64,000 nucleotides of DNA from Deltaproteobacteria bacterium (GTDB taxonomy: Bacteria > Myxococcota_A > Polyangia > Polyangiales > Ga0077539): contig JAUXYJ010000029.1 in assembly GCA_030694465.1 (NCBI GenBank), positions 1-64,000 of the forward strand, read 5' to 3'. Each line of letters starts with the position of its first letter. Position 1 is the first letter of the stretch. Position numbers and translations under genes: made by a program. The notes under the pieces were generated by a model. That model saw only the letters and a program-made list of their open reading frames with translations. It did not search any database and was not told where the DNA came from. Shown piece after piece: positions 1-7,915 of the stretch.

Positions 1-1527
1 TTCAGACAAGTCCAAAGGCCCGCCCCTCGCGCTCGCCGTAGCCCGTTTGAATCAGGTTTCAATCCAGGGCCTTCAGACAAGTCCAAAGGCCCTCAAGATC
101 TCCGATCAGGTTGAATTTGGGGACCTGTTTCAATCCAGGGCCTTCAGACAAGTCCAAAGGCCCGGACGCAGCACGGGCCCAGTGCCCTGCCCATCTGTTT
201 CAATCCAGGGCCTTCAGACAAGTCCAAAGGCCCACGCACGATGCACCGTTTTGATTAGCCACGACTCGGTTTCAATCCAGGGCCTTCAGACAAGTCCAAA
301 GGCCCTCATTGTCTCTGTCCTCTGTCAGCGTCTGCGGTGTTTCAATCCAGGGCCTTCAGACAAGTCCAAAGGCCCCGATACGTGCAGCCAAGGCACTCGT
401 GATTGACCTCGTTTCAATCCAGGGCCTTCAGACAAGTCCAAAGGCCCAACGTCTGGCGCTACCTCGACGCCTCGGAGAGAGTGTTTCAATCCAGGGCCTT
501 CAGACAAGTCCAAAGGCCCACGTGTCCAGCGGGTCGGCCAAGCGCCGCGCCCAGTTTCAATCCAGGGCCTTCAGACAAGTCCAAAGGCCCCAGCCCCTGT
601 GTGTCGAACTCCACGTCCGTCAACGCGTTTCAATCCAGGGCCTTCAGACAAGTCCAAAGGCCCTCACACAACAGCTCGAACTGGTCCGGGGTATCACAGT
701 TTCAATCCAGGGCCTTCAGACAAGTCCAAAGGCCCTACCTCAATTCCCAGGAGATACGTACGTCCTGGAGTGTTTCAATCCAGGGCCTTCAGACAAGTCC
801 AAAGGCCCGGTCCTCCTCAGAGCCAGCCCCAGGCTGAGCCAGGTTTCAATCCAGGGCCTTCAGACAAGTCCAAAGGCCCCCGAGCCCTTCGCCGGGACGT
901 GTGTCTTTGAGCGTTTCAATCCAGGGCCTTCAGACAAGTCCAAAGGCCCGAGGGGTGCGAACAGCCCCCCCGTCCCCGCGAGCTCGTTTCAATCCAGGGC
1001 CTTCAGACAAGTCCAAAGGCCCGCAGCGAGCGAATGGCAATGAACGGAGCACCATTGTTTCAATCCAGGGCCTTCAGACAAGTCCAAAGGCCCGAGACGG
1101 ACATTGAGATTTGCGCCACCCGTCAAGTGTTTCAATCCAGGGCCTTCAGACAAGTCCAAAGGCCCTCGCCTCTACGGTGCGCGCCGAGACACTCCCCCGC
1201 GAGTTTCAATCCAGGGCCTTCAGACAAGTCCAAAGGCCCCCGAGAGGCGCCCCTCGTCTTGCGTTCTTGGCCAGTTTCAATCCAGGGCCTTCAGACAAGT
1301 CCAAAGGCCCGCGCGGAAGGCCAGCAGCCTGCGAGATGCCAGTGAGTTTCAATCCAGGGCCTTCAGACAAGTCCAAAGGCCCGCGCCAAGGCCCTCGAAG
1401 ACGCTGCGGAAGCGTGGGTTTCAATCCAGGGCCTTCAGACAAGTCCAAAGGCCCACGCGAGTGCCCGTCGATGCTCCAACGGCCGCCATTGTTTCAATCC
1501 AGGGCCTTCAGACAAGTCCAAAGGCCC
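1..1527 (-). CRISPR. Type I-C CRISPR array, 22 repeats, left end outside window
   Basis: Twenty-one complete 37-bp repeats plus a 21-bp partial repeat at positions 1-21, separated by 21 spacers of 33-37 bp. Full repeats start at 56, 127, 197, 269, 339, 411, 483, 554, 627, 699, 772, 843, 913, 986, 1057, 1129, 1203, 1274, 1346, 1418 and 1491. I saw no variation between repeats. Read on the minus strand each repeat ends in TGGATTGAAAC, the type I-C style 11-nt 5' handle, preceded by a stem formed by GGGCCTT and AAGGCCC. That orientation, with the cas operon and leader on the higher-coordinate side, says the array is transcribed leftwards and new spacers enter near 1527. The oldest spacers lie beyond the window start. 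Every repeat also reads as apparent protein on both strands; those ORFs are artefacts. Confidence 0.98.
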
Positions 1528-1708
1528 ACCCCCCCACGTAACCCATTCAAATCACTCGTGTTTTTCCTCCGTTTTCGCGAACCCTGGTGTAGCTGTCGCA
1601 TTTTTGCGTTCTTGCTCTCTCTCCAATTGTCAAAGACCCTGGAGATCTCTGTCTCAAAGAGGCGGCGCGATCCTCCCGGGTGCCGCATGGGCACTAGGGG
1701 TTCGCGCT
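1528..1708 (-). promoter_or_regulatory. CRISPR leader with a possible promoter
   Basis: This 181-bp stretch between the last repeat and the cas2 stop codon is clearly richer in A/T than its surroundings, as leaders usually are. On the minus strand a consensus TTGACA lies at 1633-1628 and could be the -35 box of the pre-crRNA promoter. I see no equally good -10 box at the right distance, so the exact promoter is uncertain. No gene is visible here. Confidence 0.6.
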
Positions 1709-1999
1709 TCACAGCACCAGCGGACCGTCAAAGTCCACTGGCTTGCGTACGCCATGATGCTCTGTTCGTTGCTCGGCGCGCTCGTCCAAAAAGTAAAACC
1801 GCAGGCTGTCTTCGCTGCCGTCCATCTCACCCAGCAGCCGCGCTCGCAACCGAACCCAGTCGCGCTCGCCCAGCTTGCATTCAAACACCGAGTACTGAAC
1901 GCGCTGGCCATAGTCTTCGCACGCCTGCGCGATGCGACGCAACCGCTTGCGGCCCTCGGCTGAGCTCGCCGCGACATCGTAGGTCACCAACACCAGCAT
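1709..1999 (-). CDS. cas2: CRISPR-associated endonuclease Cas2
   Basis: A 96-aa protein beginning MLVLVTYDV, the Cas2 first strand with the conserved Asp, and of normal Cas2 length. Cas2 dimers form the centre of the Cas1-Cas2 integrase that inserts new spacers at the leader-proximal repeat. I chose the ATG at 1999, which follows a GGGAG motif about 10 nt upstream and begins at the family's conserved N-terminus; an in-frame GTG at 2008 would add three residues. The gene is last in the cas operon and ends next to the leader, directly after cas1 (25-nt gap). Confidence 0.96.
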   Translation of the reverse strand: MLVLVTYDVAASSAEGRKRLRRIAQACEDYGQRVQYSVFECKLGERDWVRLRARLLGEMDGSEDSLRFYFLDERAEQRTEHHGVRKPVDFDGPLVL

Positions 2000-2024
2000 C
2001 ACGCACACACTCCCTTCGAGGTCG

Positions 2025-3056
2025 TCACTTGAGCAAAAATGGCGGGTACGGCGCGAGCTCGCCTCGGATCGCTCGCGCGAGCAGCCGCGCTTGGTACATG
2101 ACGAGCAACCCCCACACGAGCTCGTCGCCGGTCCACGGATGCTTGATCGTCTCGCGCTTGCGCTCTTGGTACGCCACGATCAACGCGCGACGGGCCTCAG
2201 AGCTCATCTCAATTCCGCCGCCCTCGCGCGCCACAAAGTCGCGCCCACGCACCTGCTTGCGGTTCACCATCGCCACCACCAAACGGTCGACCAGCACCAC
2301 GCGAAACTCCTCCATCAGGTCAAGCGCCAGCGATGGCCGCCCAGGGCGCTCGAAGTGCAAAAACCCAAGGTCTGGGTCCAGCCCCGCCGTTGCCAGCGCC
2401 GCGATGCAGTCTTGCAGCAACAACGCGTAGCCAAAGCTCAGCATCGCGTTGACCGGGTCCGTAGGCGGCCTGCGTGAGCGCCCCTCAAACACCACCCCTT
2501 CGTCCGCTCCGTGCAGCGTGCTCGCAAACCAGCCCCAATAGCGCGCCGCCGCGTCGCCCTCGTAGCCCCGTAGCTGCTCAATCGTGCCCGCCTCGGCGAT
2601 CACCCGCAGCGAGCGCTCGAGCGCCTCGACCACCGTGTCGCCGTGGGCTCGCTCGCCCTCGTCACTCTCGCGCAGCCGGCGCAACACAAACGCCCGCGTG
2701 TTGGCCACCTTGCCCGCGACAAAGCTCCGCACCAGGGCCAGGCTCGCCGCGGGGTCGTCCGCGGCCCGGTGTTGCGCGCGACGCAGCACGATGCCGCCTT
2801 GGCGTGTCCCCTCGACCTTAGCCAAAAATCGGCCGTTTTCGCTCAAGAACGTGACCGTGATCCCCTCATCCGCGCAGCTCCCGAGCGCGTCCGGGCTCAC
2901 GCCCACGCGCCCTAAACACACCACGCCCCCGACGTGCAACCGCGGGATCCGCAGCTTCTCGACCTTGTCTACCTTCACCACCAGCGAGTCGTGGTCTCGC
3001 GAGACATAGGCTCCCTGCGTCGTGATGTAGAGCGTGTTTTGCAGCGTCGTCACCAT
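2025..3056 (-). CDS. cas1: CRISPR integrase Cas1 (type I-C)
   Basis: A 343-aa Cas1. The N-terminal beta domain is followed by the helical catalytic domain, in which the metal-binding residues are visible: Glu in LRGYEGDAA (about residue 166), His in LGFLHFERPG (about 234) and Asp in SLALDLMEEFR (about 246). Cas1 carries out the two transesterifications of spacer integration with Cas2. ATG 3056 is preferred to the TTG two codons earlier. The gene lies between cas4 (15-nt gap) and cas2, forming the adaptation module cas4-cas1-cas2. All catalytic residues are present, so adaptation is probably functional. Confidence 0.97.
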   Translation of the reverse strand: MVTTLQNTLYITTQGAYVSRDHDSLVVKVDKVEKLRIPRLHVGGVVCLGRVGVSPDALGSCADEGITVTFLSENGRFLAKVEGTRQGGIVLRRAQHRAADDPAASLALVRSFVAGKVANTRAFVLRRLRESDEGERAHGDTVVEALERSLRVIAEAGTIEQLRGYEGDAAARYWGWFASTLHGADEGVVFEGRSRRPPTDPVNAMLSFGYALLLQDCIAALATAGLDPDLGFLHFERPGRPSLALDLMEEFRVVLVDRLVVAMVNRKQVRGRDFVAREGGGIEMSSEARRALIVAYQERKRETIKHPWTGDELVWGLLVMYQARLLARAIRGELAPYPPFLLK

Positions 3057-3071
3057 GTGCAACAGCCTCTC

Positions 3072-3695
3072 TCAGTCCTCGCTCAAGGTGAGCGCTCGCC
3101 AATAGTCACCGCTGCTCGCCGCCACCTGGGGCATGCAGGCGCTCTGCAGCGAACAGTGCGTGCACTTAGGCCCAGGCTCGGCCGCTGGCAGCACCCCGCG
3201 CGCCATCATCGTGTAGAGCGCACGCGCGAGCGCTGCCGTGTGCTCTCGCAGCGCTGAGGTGAGGAGCACCGTGCGCCGACGCCGCGACTGCCCATAGTAA
3301 ATCTTGGCTTCTGTGATCTCGCACCCGAGCATCTCTTCGAGCGCCATCGCCTGCGCGCAGAGCTGCACTTCGTCGTGAATCCACTCGCCGCGCTTTCCGC
3401 GCTTGTACTCGATCGGACACACCACGCGCGCGCCGTCGGGTCCCTGCGTAATCTCTACGATGTCTGCCCTGCCCACCAAGCGCAGCCGCTCGCTGCGGAG
3501 CCACAGCGCGCGCTCGACCCTTACCCCCGGCCGCGACTCGCCGCCGGGCAAGTCTGCCCGCTCGTGCAGCAGCGTCCCCTCGGCCGTGCGCCCGTTGTCC
3601 ATCCACACGCGGTCGATGTGAATGAGCGCACACTGCCGTGGGCAAAACGACAGGTGCTGCAGCGCGGACATGGGCAAAAAGTCATCGACATCCAT
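3072..3695 (-). CDS. cas4: CRISPR-associated exonuclease Cas4
   Basis: A 207-aa Cas4 (RecB-like nuclease with an iron-sulfur cluster). Cluster cysteines are visible near the N-terminus (FCPRQC) and C-terminus (CTHCSLQSAC). RecB nuclease motifs include GRADIVE and IEYKRGKRGEW. In type I-C systems Cas4 works with Cas1-Cas2 to select and trim PAM-containing prespacers. The ATG at 3695 has GAGGTG eight nt upstream. The gene is separated from cas7 by a 69-nt gap holding a perfect 16-bp palindrome, unlike the tighter spacing with cas1. Confidence 0.96.
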   Translation of the reverse strand: MDVDDFLPMSALQHLSFCPRQCALIHIDRVWMDNGRTAEGTLLHERADLPGGESRPGVRVERALWLRSERLRLVGRADIVEITQGPDGARVVCPIEYKRGKRGEWIHDEVQLCAQAMALEEMLGCEITEAKIYYGQSRRRRTVLLTSALREHTAALARALYTMMARGVLPAAEPGPKCTHCSLQSACMPQVAASSGDYWRALTLSED

Positions 3696-3731
3696 CGCGG
3701 TACACCTCGCGCCGAGTGAGAGGCAAGAGAT

Positions 3732-3747
3732 CCGGCGACGTCGCCGG
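3732..3747. repeat. Dispersed 16-bp palindrome, copy 1 (cas7/cas4 junction)
   Basis: Perfect palindrome CCGGCGACGTCGCCGG in the cas7-cas4 gap, followed by GTCACGCTCGCT as at the 30432 copy. The same 16 bp recurs at 27154, 30432, 39200 and 40147, always between genes. No T-tract follows, so it is not a classic intrinsic terminator, but the RNA would form an 8-bp GC hairpin. Confidence 0.85.
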
Positions 3748-3764
3748 GGGTCACGCTCGCTGGG

Positions 3765-4751
3765 TCACGCCGTCGCGTGGGTGAGGGTGACCGCACGCGC
3801 GGTGCCCGGTGCGCGCTTGACCACAAAGCGCTGCAACACCGCACCCGCTTCGAGAGGCTTGCCATCCACAGTCACGGCAAAGTCCTCGAACGACCGCGCG
3901 ACCGTGCCCGCTGAACGCAGCCCAACTTGCACACGCTCAAAGAGCTGGTGCGCCTGGGTGACGCCGAGGCCGTGCTCGTCCTCGTGCTCGAACACCACAA
4001 TCGCGCGCATGCTCATGAGCCCCCGCGCGGCGCTGCGGTCGTGGTCAAACATGTTCTCAAGCGCCTCCCAGAGCAGCGCGAGGTCGTCGTCCGAGAACCC
4101 CGTCCCTTTGACACGCTGCGCGCCGTCTTGCCGCGCGCACGAAGGGCTCACAAACCCGTGCGCACGATAGAGCCCATAGGGCACCGTGGCCTTGCGGCCC
4201 ATCGTGCGGTTGTCGCCCTGCTGCTTGGCCGCTTCTTCTTCGGTGGCGACGGCCATGCGGGTGATGGCGTGCTCCATCGAGACCACCGGCAGCACGCTGC
4301 GCGCAAACGTGAGCTGCACCGGCCCGCGAACCTGGCCCGCGTTGATCCCTGTGCTCATCACCGCGCCAAAGGTCCGGACGTCGTAGAAGTCTTTGCACAT
4401 GCGCAGGCGCAGCTTGTCTGTGTCGCCCTCGCCGGTCTTGCCCTTCTTGCCTCCGGTGACCTTGGTCTCGATGCCCTCTTCGGCAGCCTTGCCCTCGATC
4501 ACGAGGTTAAGCACTGCCTTCTCTTTGACAAAAATGTCGTACGGGAGCTGCCCGTGGTGCTTGGCCAGCACGTAGTTGCGGATCTTGCGCTTGAGGCACA
4601 CGTCGGTCACCAGGCCGTGGCCGGTCTGCGGGTCCATGCGGGGGAGGTTGCCGGCGTCGGGATCGCCGTTGGGGTTTCCGTCCTGCACGTCAAAGAGCAG
4701 AACAAAGTCGTATCGTCGTGCAATCGCGTGGGTCTTTTTGCTGTCAGTCAT
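3765..4751 (-). CDS. cas7: Type I-C Cascade backbone subunit Cas7 (Csd2)
   Basis: A 328-aa Cas7/Csd2, the RAMP-fold protein that polymerises along the crRNA spacer to form the Cascade backbone. The N-terminus has the hallmark DVQDGNPNGDPDAGNLPR, and GAVMSTGINAGQVRGPVQ is the family's central motif. The open frame continues upstream to 4925, but that extension translates the repeat element and is not Cas7-like. ATG 4751 has GGAG about 9 nt upstream and fits the family start. It is preceded by a 379-bp gap with repeat element A, whereas Cas7 normally follows Cas8c directly. Confidence 0.97.
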   Translation of the reverse strand: MTDSKKTHAIARRYDFVLLFDVQDGNPNGDPDAGNLPRMDPQTGHGLVTDVCLKRKIRNYVLAKHHGQLPYDIFVKEKAVLNLVIEGKAAEEGIETKVTGGKKGKTGEGDTDKLRLRMCKDFYDVRTFGAVMSTGINAGQVRGPVQLTFARSVLPVVSMEHAITRMAVATEEEAAKQQGDNRTMGRKATVPYGLYRAHGFVSPSCARQDGAQRVKGTGFSDDDLALLWEALENMFDHDRSAARGLMSMRAIVVFEHEDEHGLGVTQAHQLFERVQVGLRSAGTVARSFEDFAVTVDGKPLEAGAVLQRFVVKRAPGTARAVTLTHATA

Positions 4752-5130
4752 GGTCTCAGTCTCCAGGTAGGTCGGTGGATCATGGGTGGGGTCCCTGCGC
4801 GGTCGCGCCGCGGCCCCAAGGGACCGATCGACGCGCTCACGAGACCGATCGACGCGCTCACGAGCGCCATCGACACGGTCAAACTGCCCAAATTGCAGGT
4901 TTTTTTGAGATCGGTACCCAGGCACGGCACCCCATCACGCGCGTCTGCAAGCAAATTTGCAGGCGTCGATCGCTGCCCGAGCGCGTCGATCGGTCTCGTG
5001 AGCGCGTCGATCGGTCTCGTGAGCGCGTCGATCGGTCTCTTGAGCGCGTCGATCGGTCCTGAGTGATGCAATCTGGGGGGGTTTCTGTGGGGGTGGCAGA
5101 GTGCAGGGCGGTCACAAGGGCAGACGCGCG
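4752..5130 (-). promoter_or_regulatory. Composite inverted repeat element A upstream of cas7
   Basis: This 379-bp gap holds no gene. Two 21-bp direct units with core ACCGATCGACGCGCTC lie at 4822-4842 and 4843-4863, with a degenerate third after them. Four units in the opposite orientation end at 4995, 5016, 5037 and 5058. The two blocks face each other across about 110 bp holding an AT-richer patch (4895-4910, including T7) and GCAAATTTGC. The layout and several short internal motifs match element B upstream of cas3. The likely role is a promoter/operator for cas7-cas4-cas1-cas2, but a REP-like repeat is also possible. No clean promoter boxes are evident. Confidence 0.6.
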
Positions 5131-5907
5131 CTAGGCGCTTGGGGCCTCGGTGCGCTTGACGCGCTTGCGGGCGGCCAGCCCGAGCAAAATCAGCCAGTCG
5201 CGCCGGTCGATCTCGGTGCGCAAGAGCCCGCTCCACTCTTCGTACCAAGCGCGCACAGCCCGAAGAGACCGTAGGTACTCGTCGGCCGACTGGGCCTTGG
5301 TCGCGCTGGGCGCTGTGCCCACCGGCGTGCTGCTCCCCTCGCCCGCGAGCCGCACGAGTTTGTCCAATCGCGCGCGCTCGTCGGGCCCAAGCCCGCGCTC
5401 GGCCAAGCGCTCAAGCGCCGCGCGGCCCGACGCGCTGGACTCGAGGGCGGTCAGCCGCTGCAGCACCGTCGAGACCACAATGACCGCCTCGGCGCCGGTC
5501 TTGCCGCTCAGCCCCTGCAGCACACGCTTGGCCTCGGCCGGAAACGCATGCGCCAACGACGCCTCGATCTTGGCCAGCAGCTTCTCGTCGCTGCGGTCCA
5601 GCGCGACGATCGCCTCGGAGACTGGCGCGTCCATGGACTTGCGCGACGCCGCCTCGCTCGTGAGCTCGATGCCCGCCAGCGCCTGAATCCGTCGCCAGCC
5701 CTCAGCGCGCACCGCCGCGGTGCAGCCCACTCGCTCAGCCGCCGCGCGGATGGGCAGCGAGCGGTTGATCCCCGTGAGCAATTGCAGCGCACGGGCAGGG
5801 GTCTTTTCGAGCACATCCAGCGAGACGGTCACGGTCTCGTACTGCTCAACGGCCGGCGCCTCGGTCTTGCTCTTGCTTGGTGTTTTGCCTGCATTTCGCT
5901 CATCCAT
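5131..5907 (-). CDS. Uncharacterised protein inside the cas operon, coupled to cas8c
   Basis: A 258-aa mostly helical protein that I do not recognise as any Cas family. It starts at ATG 5907, eight nt inside the end of cas8c, with a strong AGGAGG six nt upstream, so it is translationally coupled to cas8c. It has a charged N-terminal 25 residues, a segment at about 50-80 (LPIRAAAERVGCTAAVRAEG onwards) that could be a helix-turn-helix or a small helical motif, a Ser/Thr-rich linker at about 190-210, and a C-terminal motif rich in Trp and Arg (WYEEWSGLL, RRDWLILLGL, then RKRVKR). It may belong to a myxobacterial family of helical hypotheticals. Canonical type I-C operons have no gene between cas8c and cas7. 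A role as regulator, accessory subunit or unrelated insertion cannot be decided. Confidence 0.85.
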   Translation of the reverse strand: MDERNAGKTPSKSKTEAPAVEQYETVTVSLDVLEKTPARALQLLTGINRSLPIRAAAERVGCTAAVRAEGWRRIQALAGIELTSEAASRKSMDAPVSEAIVALDRSDEKLLAKIEASLAHAFPAEAKRVLQGLSGKTGAEAVIVVSTVLQRLTALESSASGRAALERLAERGLGPDERARLDKLVRLAGEGSSTPVGTAPSATKAQSADEYLRSLRAVRAWYEEWSGLLRTEIDRRDWLILLGLAARKRVKRTEAPSA

Positions 5908-6319
5908 GGTCTTCCTCCTCTGCGGTCTTGCCTTCGGTCTTCGTGGTCTTGTCGCTCTTCTGGTTGTGCTCGCGGGCCATGCGCATGTCGTGCTCGCGCT
6001 GGTGGTAGTAGCCAATGGCAAACACCCCCTGATGCTCGAGCGACAGCACCGCCGGAAACCCCGCGCTCGGCAGCAAGTCCATCACCTTGCTCAGCGCATA
6101 GTCTGGCGACTTGCCGTCAATCTTTGAGATGTGGTGCTGCGCGCGCTGCAACAGCGGCCCAAACACCGACGCGGGCGCGCTCGACGCGCTCGCAAAGAAC
6201 TTATCCCGCAACGTGCTGTTGAGATCCCCGCCCTGCGCCCGCCGCTGCAGCGACTCAAGCACCGAGAACAAGCGCCCCAACACGTAGGGAACCTCTTGAT
6301 TTGCTTCGTCCAATGCCAC
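5900..6319 (-). CDS. cas11c: Internal translation product Cas11c (small subunit), predicted
   Basis: Type I-C cas8 genes are known to encode the Cas11 small subunit from an internal start. Here codon 516 of cas8c is GTG (6319-6317), with AAGGAG at 6335-6330, ten nt upstream. The stretch AAAGGAGAGAAGTCACA is unusually A-rich for this gene, as expected if selected as a ribosome binding site. The product would be 139 aa, starting at V in REVTVALDEANQ and sharing the Cas8c C-terminus. Its size fits known Cas11c proteins. The family fact is established; the specific start is inferred from the sequence. Confidence 0.75.
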   Translation of the reverse strand: MALDEANQEVPYVLGRLFSVLESLQRRAQGGDLNSTLRDKFFASASSAPASVFGPLLQRAQHHISKIDGKSPDYALSKVMDLLPSAGFPAVLSLEHQGVFAIGYYHQREHDMRMAREHNQKSDKTTKTEGKTAEEEDHG

Positions 6320-7864
6320 TGTGACTTCTCTCCTTTCGGTCCACGAAGGCCGCAGCAGGCACTGACGAATCAGCCCTGCACGCAGCCGCAACTCTCGCTC
6401 GTTGTCCGCCCGCTCTCTCGGCGCGAGCCGCATGCGCGTCACCGCCATGCGCAAGATCTCGGCGCTCAGCGGCTCACCGTAGAGCGCCGCGCGCACCAGC
6501 TTGCTCGCCAGCGCGCTCTGCATCTCGCCCTTGTCTTGTGTCGCGCTTGGTCGGCTGCGTAGGGCGTGCAGCAAGTCCTCGATCCCCGCAGGTCTCGCGC
6601 TGGGATGACTGAGGTCCGGGAGCCCAATCCGCAGTCCATCAAACCACGCGCGCAGGTTCGCTTTGACCTCGGCCGCGGTGCACTCAAAGTGATCTCGGAT
6701 CACCACGCGCGCGGCGTTGCTCCCGAGCGAGACCGCATAGAACCGCGTGGCGTCGTCGCCCTCGCGCGGCGCGATCCCTGCAAACACTCCGGCCACCCAT
6801 TTGCGGTACGTCTCGGGGTCTGCCTCACGCACAAAGCCCTCGGGGGCCATGCAGTCCATCAGCCCCGCGGCGAGGTCATCGCCGTCGACCTCACCCTCGG
6901 GGGGCCGCGACCAGATCACCAGCACTGTGTCATCGCCGAGCGAGAGCGCTTGGCGAAACCTCCGCGTGCGCTCGGGCGCCGCGTCGAGCATCCAGTTAAG
7001 CGCGATGCCGTACGCCGTCGCGGCCTCTTCGGACACCGGCGCGTTGAGCCCCTGCTTGAGCCCCCAAGACTCAAACGCGCTGCCGTTAAAAGACACCAAG
7101 AACGCCCCGGTCGGCTGCGCCCCAGGCACACGCTTGATCGCGGGGTGAAGCTCGGCGAGCTCAGCTCGCTCACCGGTCACAAGACATCGCGCGGCGCCAG
7201 ACGCTTGCGCTTCGTCATCGTCGGTGTGGTCATGCGGGACAGCTCCGCGGGTGGTGCGCCACCACGTCGCGACCGCGGGCCGCTGGTGCACGGGCAGGCC
7301 TAAGTCCGTATCGAGCTCAAACGCAAAGACCTCGGCCCCGGTGAGCGTGTAGGCCTCAAGGGGCATCGGCTCGGGCTCGCTGGGCTCGGAGCTGCCCTTC
7401 TTGCTCGCGCGGGCCTTCTTGGGGGCCTTCGGCATCTGCAGCCTGGCCAGCACTGCGGGGCGCTGCGTGTCGAGGTCCTTGAGATAGCGCGAGACCGCGC
7501 GCAGGCCGTCGTCCTGGGTGACCGCGAGCCCGAGGTCGACGAGGGTCTCAAACGCGAGCTTGCAGCGGTCTGCCCGCGCTTGGTTCTTGAGAGTCTTGGC
7601 TGGGTCTTCGTCCGCTTTGCCCTGGCCCAATGTGTACTGCGCGTTGTCGACCAAGAAGCTGCTCAGCACGCCGCTTGTGCGCCCCTTGGGCTCTGTCGGC
7701 GCCCGCATGCGCCGCGCCTTGGCCTGCTCATCCACATGCGCGCGCACCTGCTGCACGGCGCCCTGCGCGTTGAGCACAATCACAAACCACACCACGCGGT
7801 CTTGCATCGAGGTGTCCCCGAGCAGTCCCCTGCGCTGTGCAAAATCAACGAGTGACTGAAGCAT
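5900..7864 (-). CDS. cas8c: Type I-C Cascade large subunit Cas8c (Csd1)
   Basis: A 654-aa Cas8c/Csd1, the large subunit that reads the PAM and contacts target DNA. Family signatures are the N-terminal MLQSLVDFAQRRGLL and the central block CLVTGERAEL, LHPAIKRVPGAQ, GAFLVSFNGSAFESWG, NAPVSEEAA, ALNWML. The C-terminal third has YVLGRLFSVLESLQRRAQ and KFFASASSAPASVFGPLL, which is the Cas11c part. The last residues are a charged Lys/Glu tail that overlaps the next gene by 8 nt. The gene follows cas5c after 51 nt. Confidence 0.97.
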   Translation of the reverse strand: MLQSLVDFAQRRGLLGDTSMQDRVVWFVIVLNAQGAVQQVRAHVDEQAKARRMRAPTEPKGRTSGVLSSFLVDNAQYTLGQGKADEDPAKTLKNQARADRCKLAFETLVDLGLAVTQDDGLRAVSRYLKDLDTQRPAVLARLQMPKAPKKARASKKGSSEPSEPEPMPLEAYTLTGAEVFAFELDTDLGLPVHQRPAVATWWRTTRGAVPHDHTDDDEAQASGAARCLVTGERAELAELHPAIKRVPGAQPTGAFLVSFNGSAFESWGLKQGLNAPVSEEAATAYGIALNWMLDAAPERTRRFRQALSLGDDTVLVIWSRPPEGEVDGDDLAAGLMDCMAPEGFVREADPETYRKWVAGVFAGIAPREGDDATRFYAVSLGSNAARVVIRDHFECTAAEVKANLRAWFDGLRIGLPDLSHPSARPAGIEDLLHALRSRPSATQDKGEMQSALASKLVRAALYGEPLSAEILRMAVTRMRLAPRERADNERELRLRAGLIRQCLLRPSWTERREVTVALDEANQEVPYVLGRLFSVLESLQRRAQGGDLNSTLRDKFFASASSAPASVFGPLLQRAQHHISKIDGKSPDYALSKVMDLLPSAGFPAVLSLEHQGVFAIGYYHQREHDMRMAREHNQKSDKTTKTEGKTAEEEDHG

Positions 7865-7915
7865 CTCTCAATCCCTGGCCCTTCTCTGCTGTGAAGCCAA
7901 AACCCCTCAAAACAC

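Noticed and set aside
47..1541. Several open reading frames across the CRISPR array on both strands
   Set aside because: They are translations of the 37-bp repeat and the spacers, with no protein-like composition, starts or neighbours.
4885..4911. CTGC...GCAG followed by seven T as an intrinsic terminator on the plus strand
   Set aside because: The 4-bp stem is too short and would end only an antisense transcript inside element A.
4752..4925. N-terminal extension of cas7 up to 4925
   Set aside because: The extension translates the iteron-like repeats (RERVDRS repeats). The Cas7 family start and a ribosome binding site are at 4751.
5908..6021. N-terminal extension of the extra cas-operon gene to 6021
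   Set aside because: The extension is Thr/Arg-rich, lies wholly inside cas8c in another frame, and the ATG at 5907 has the strong ribosome binding site.
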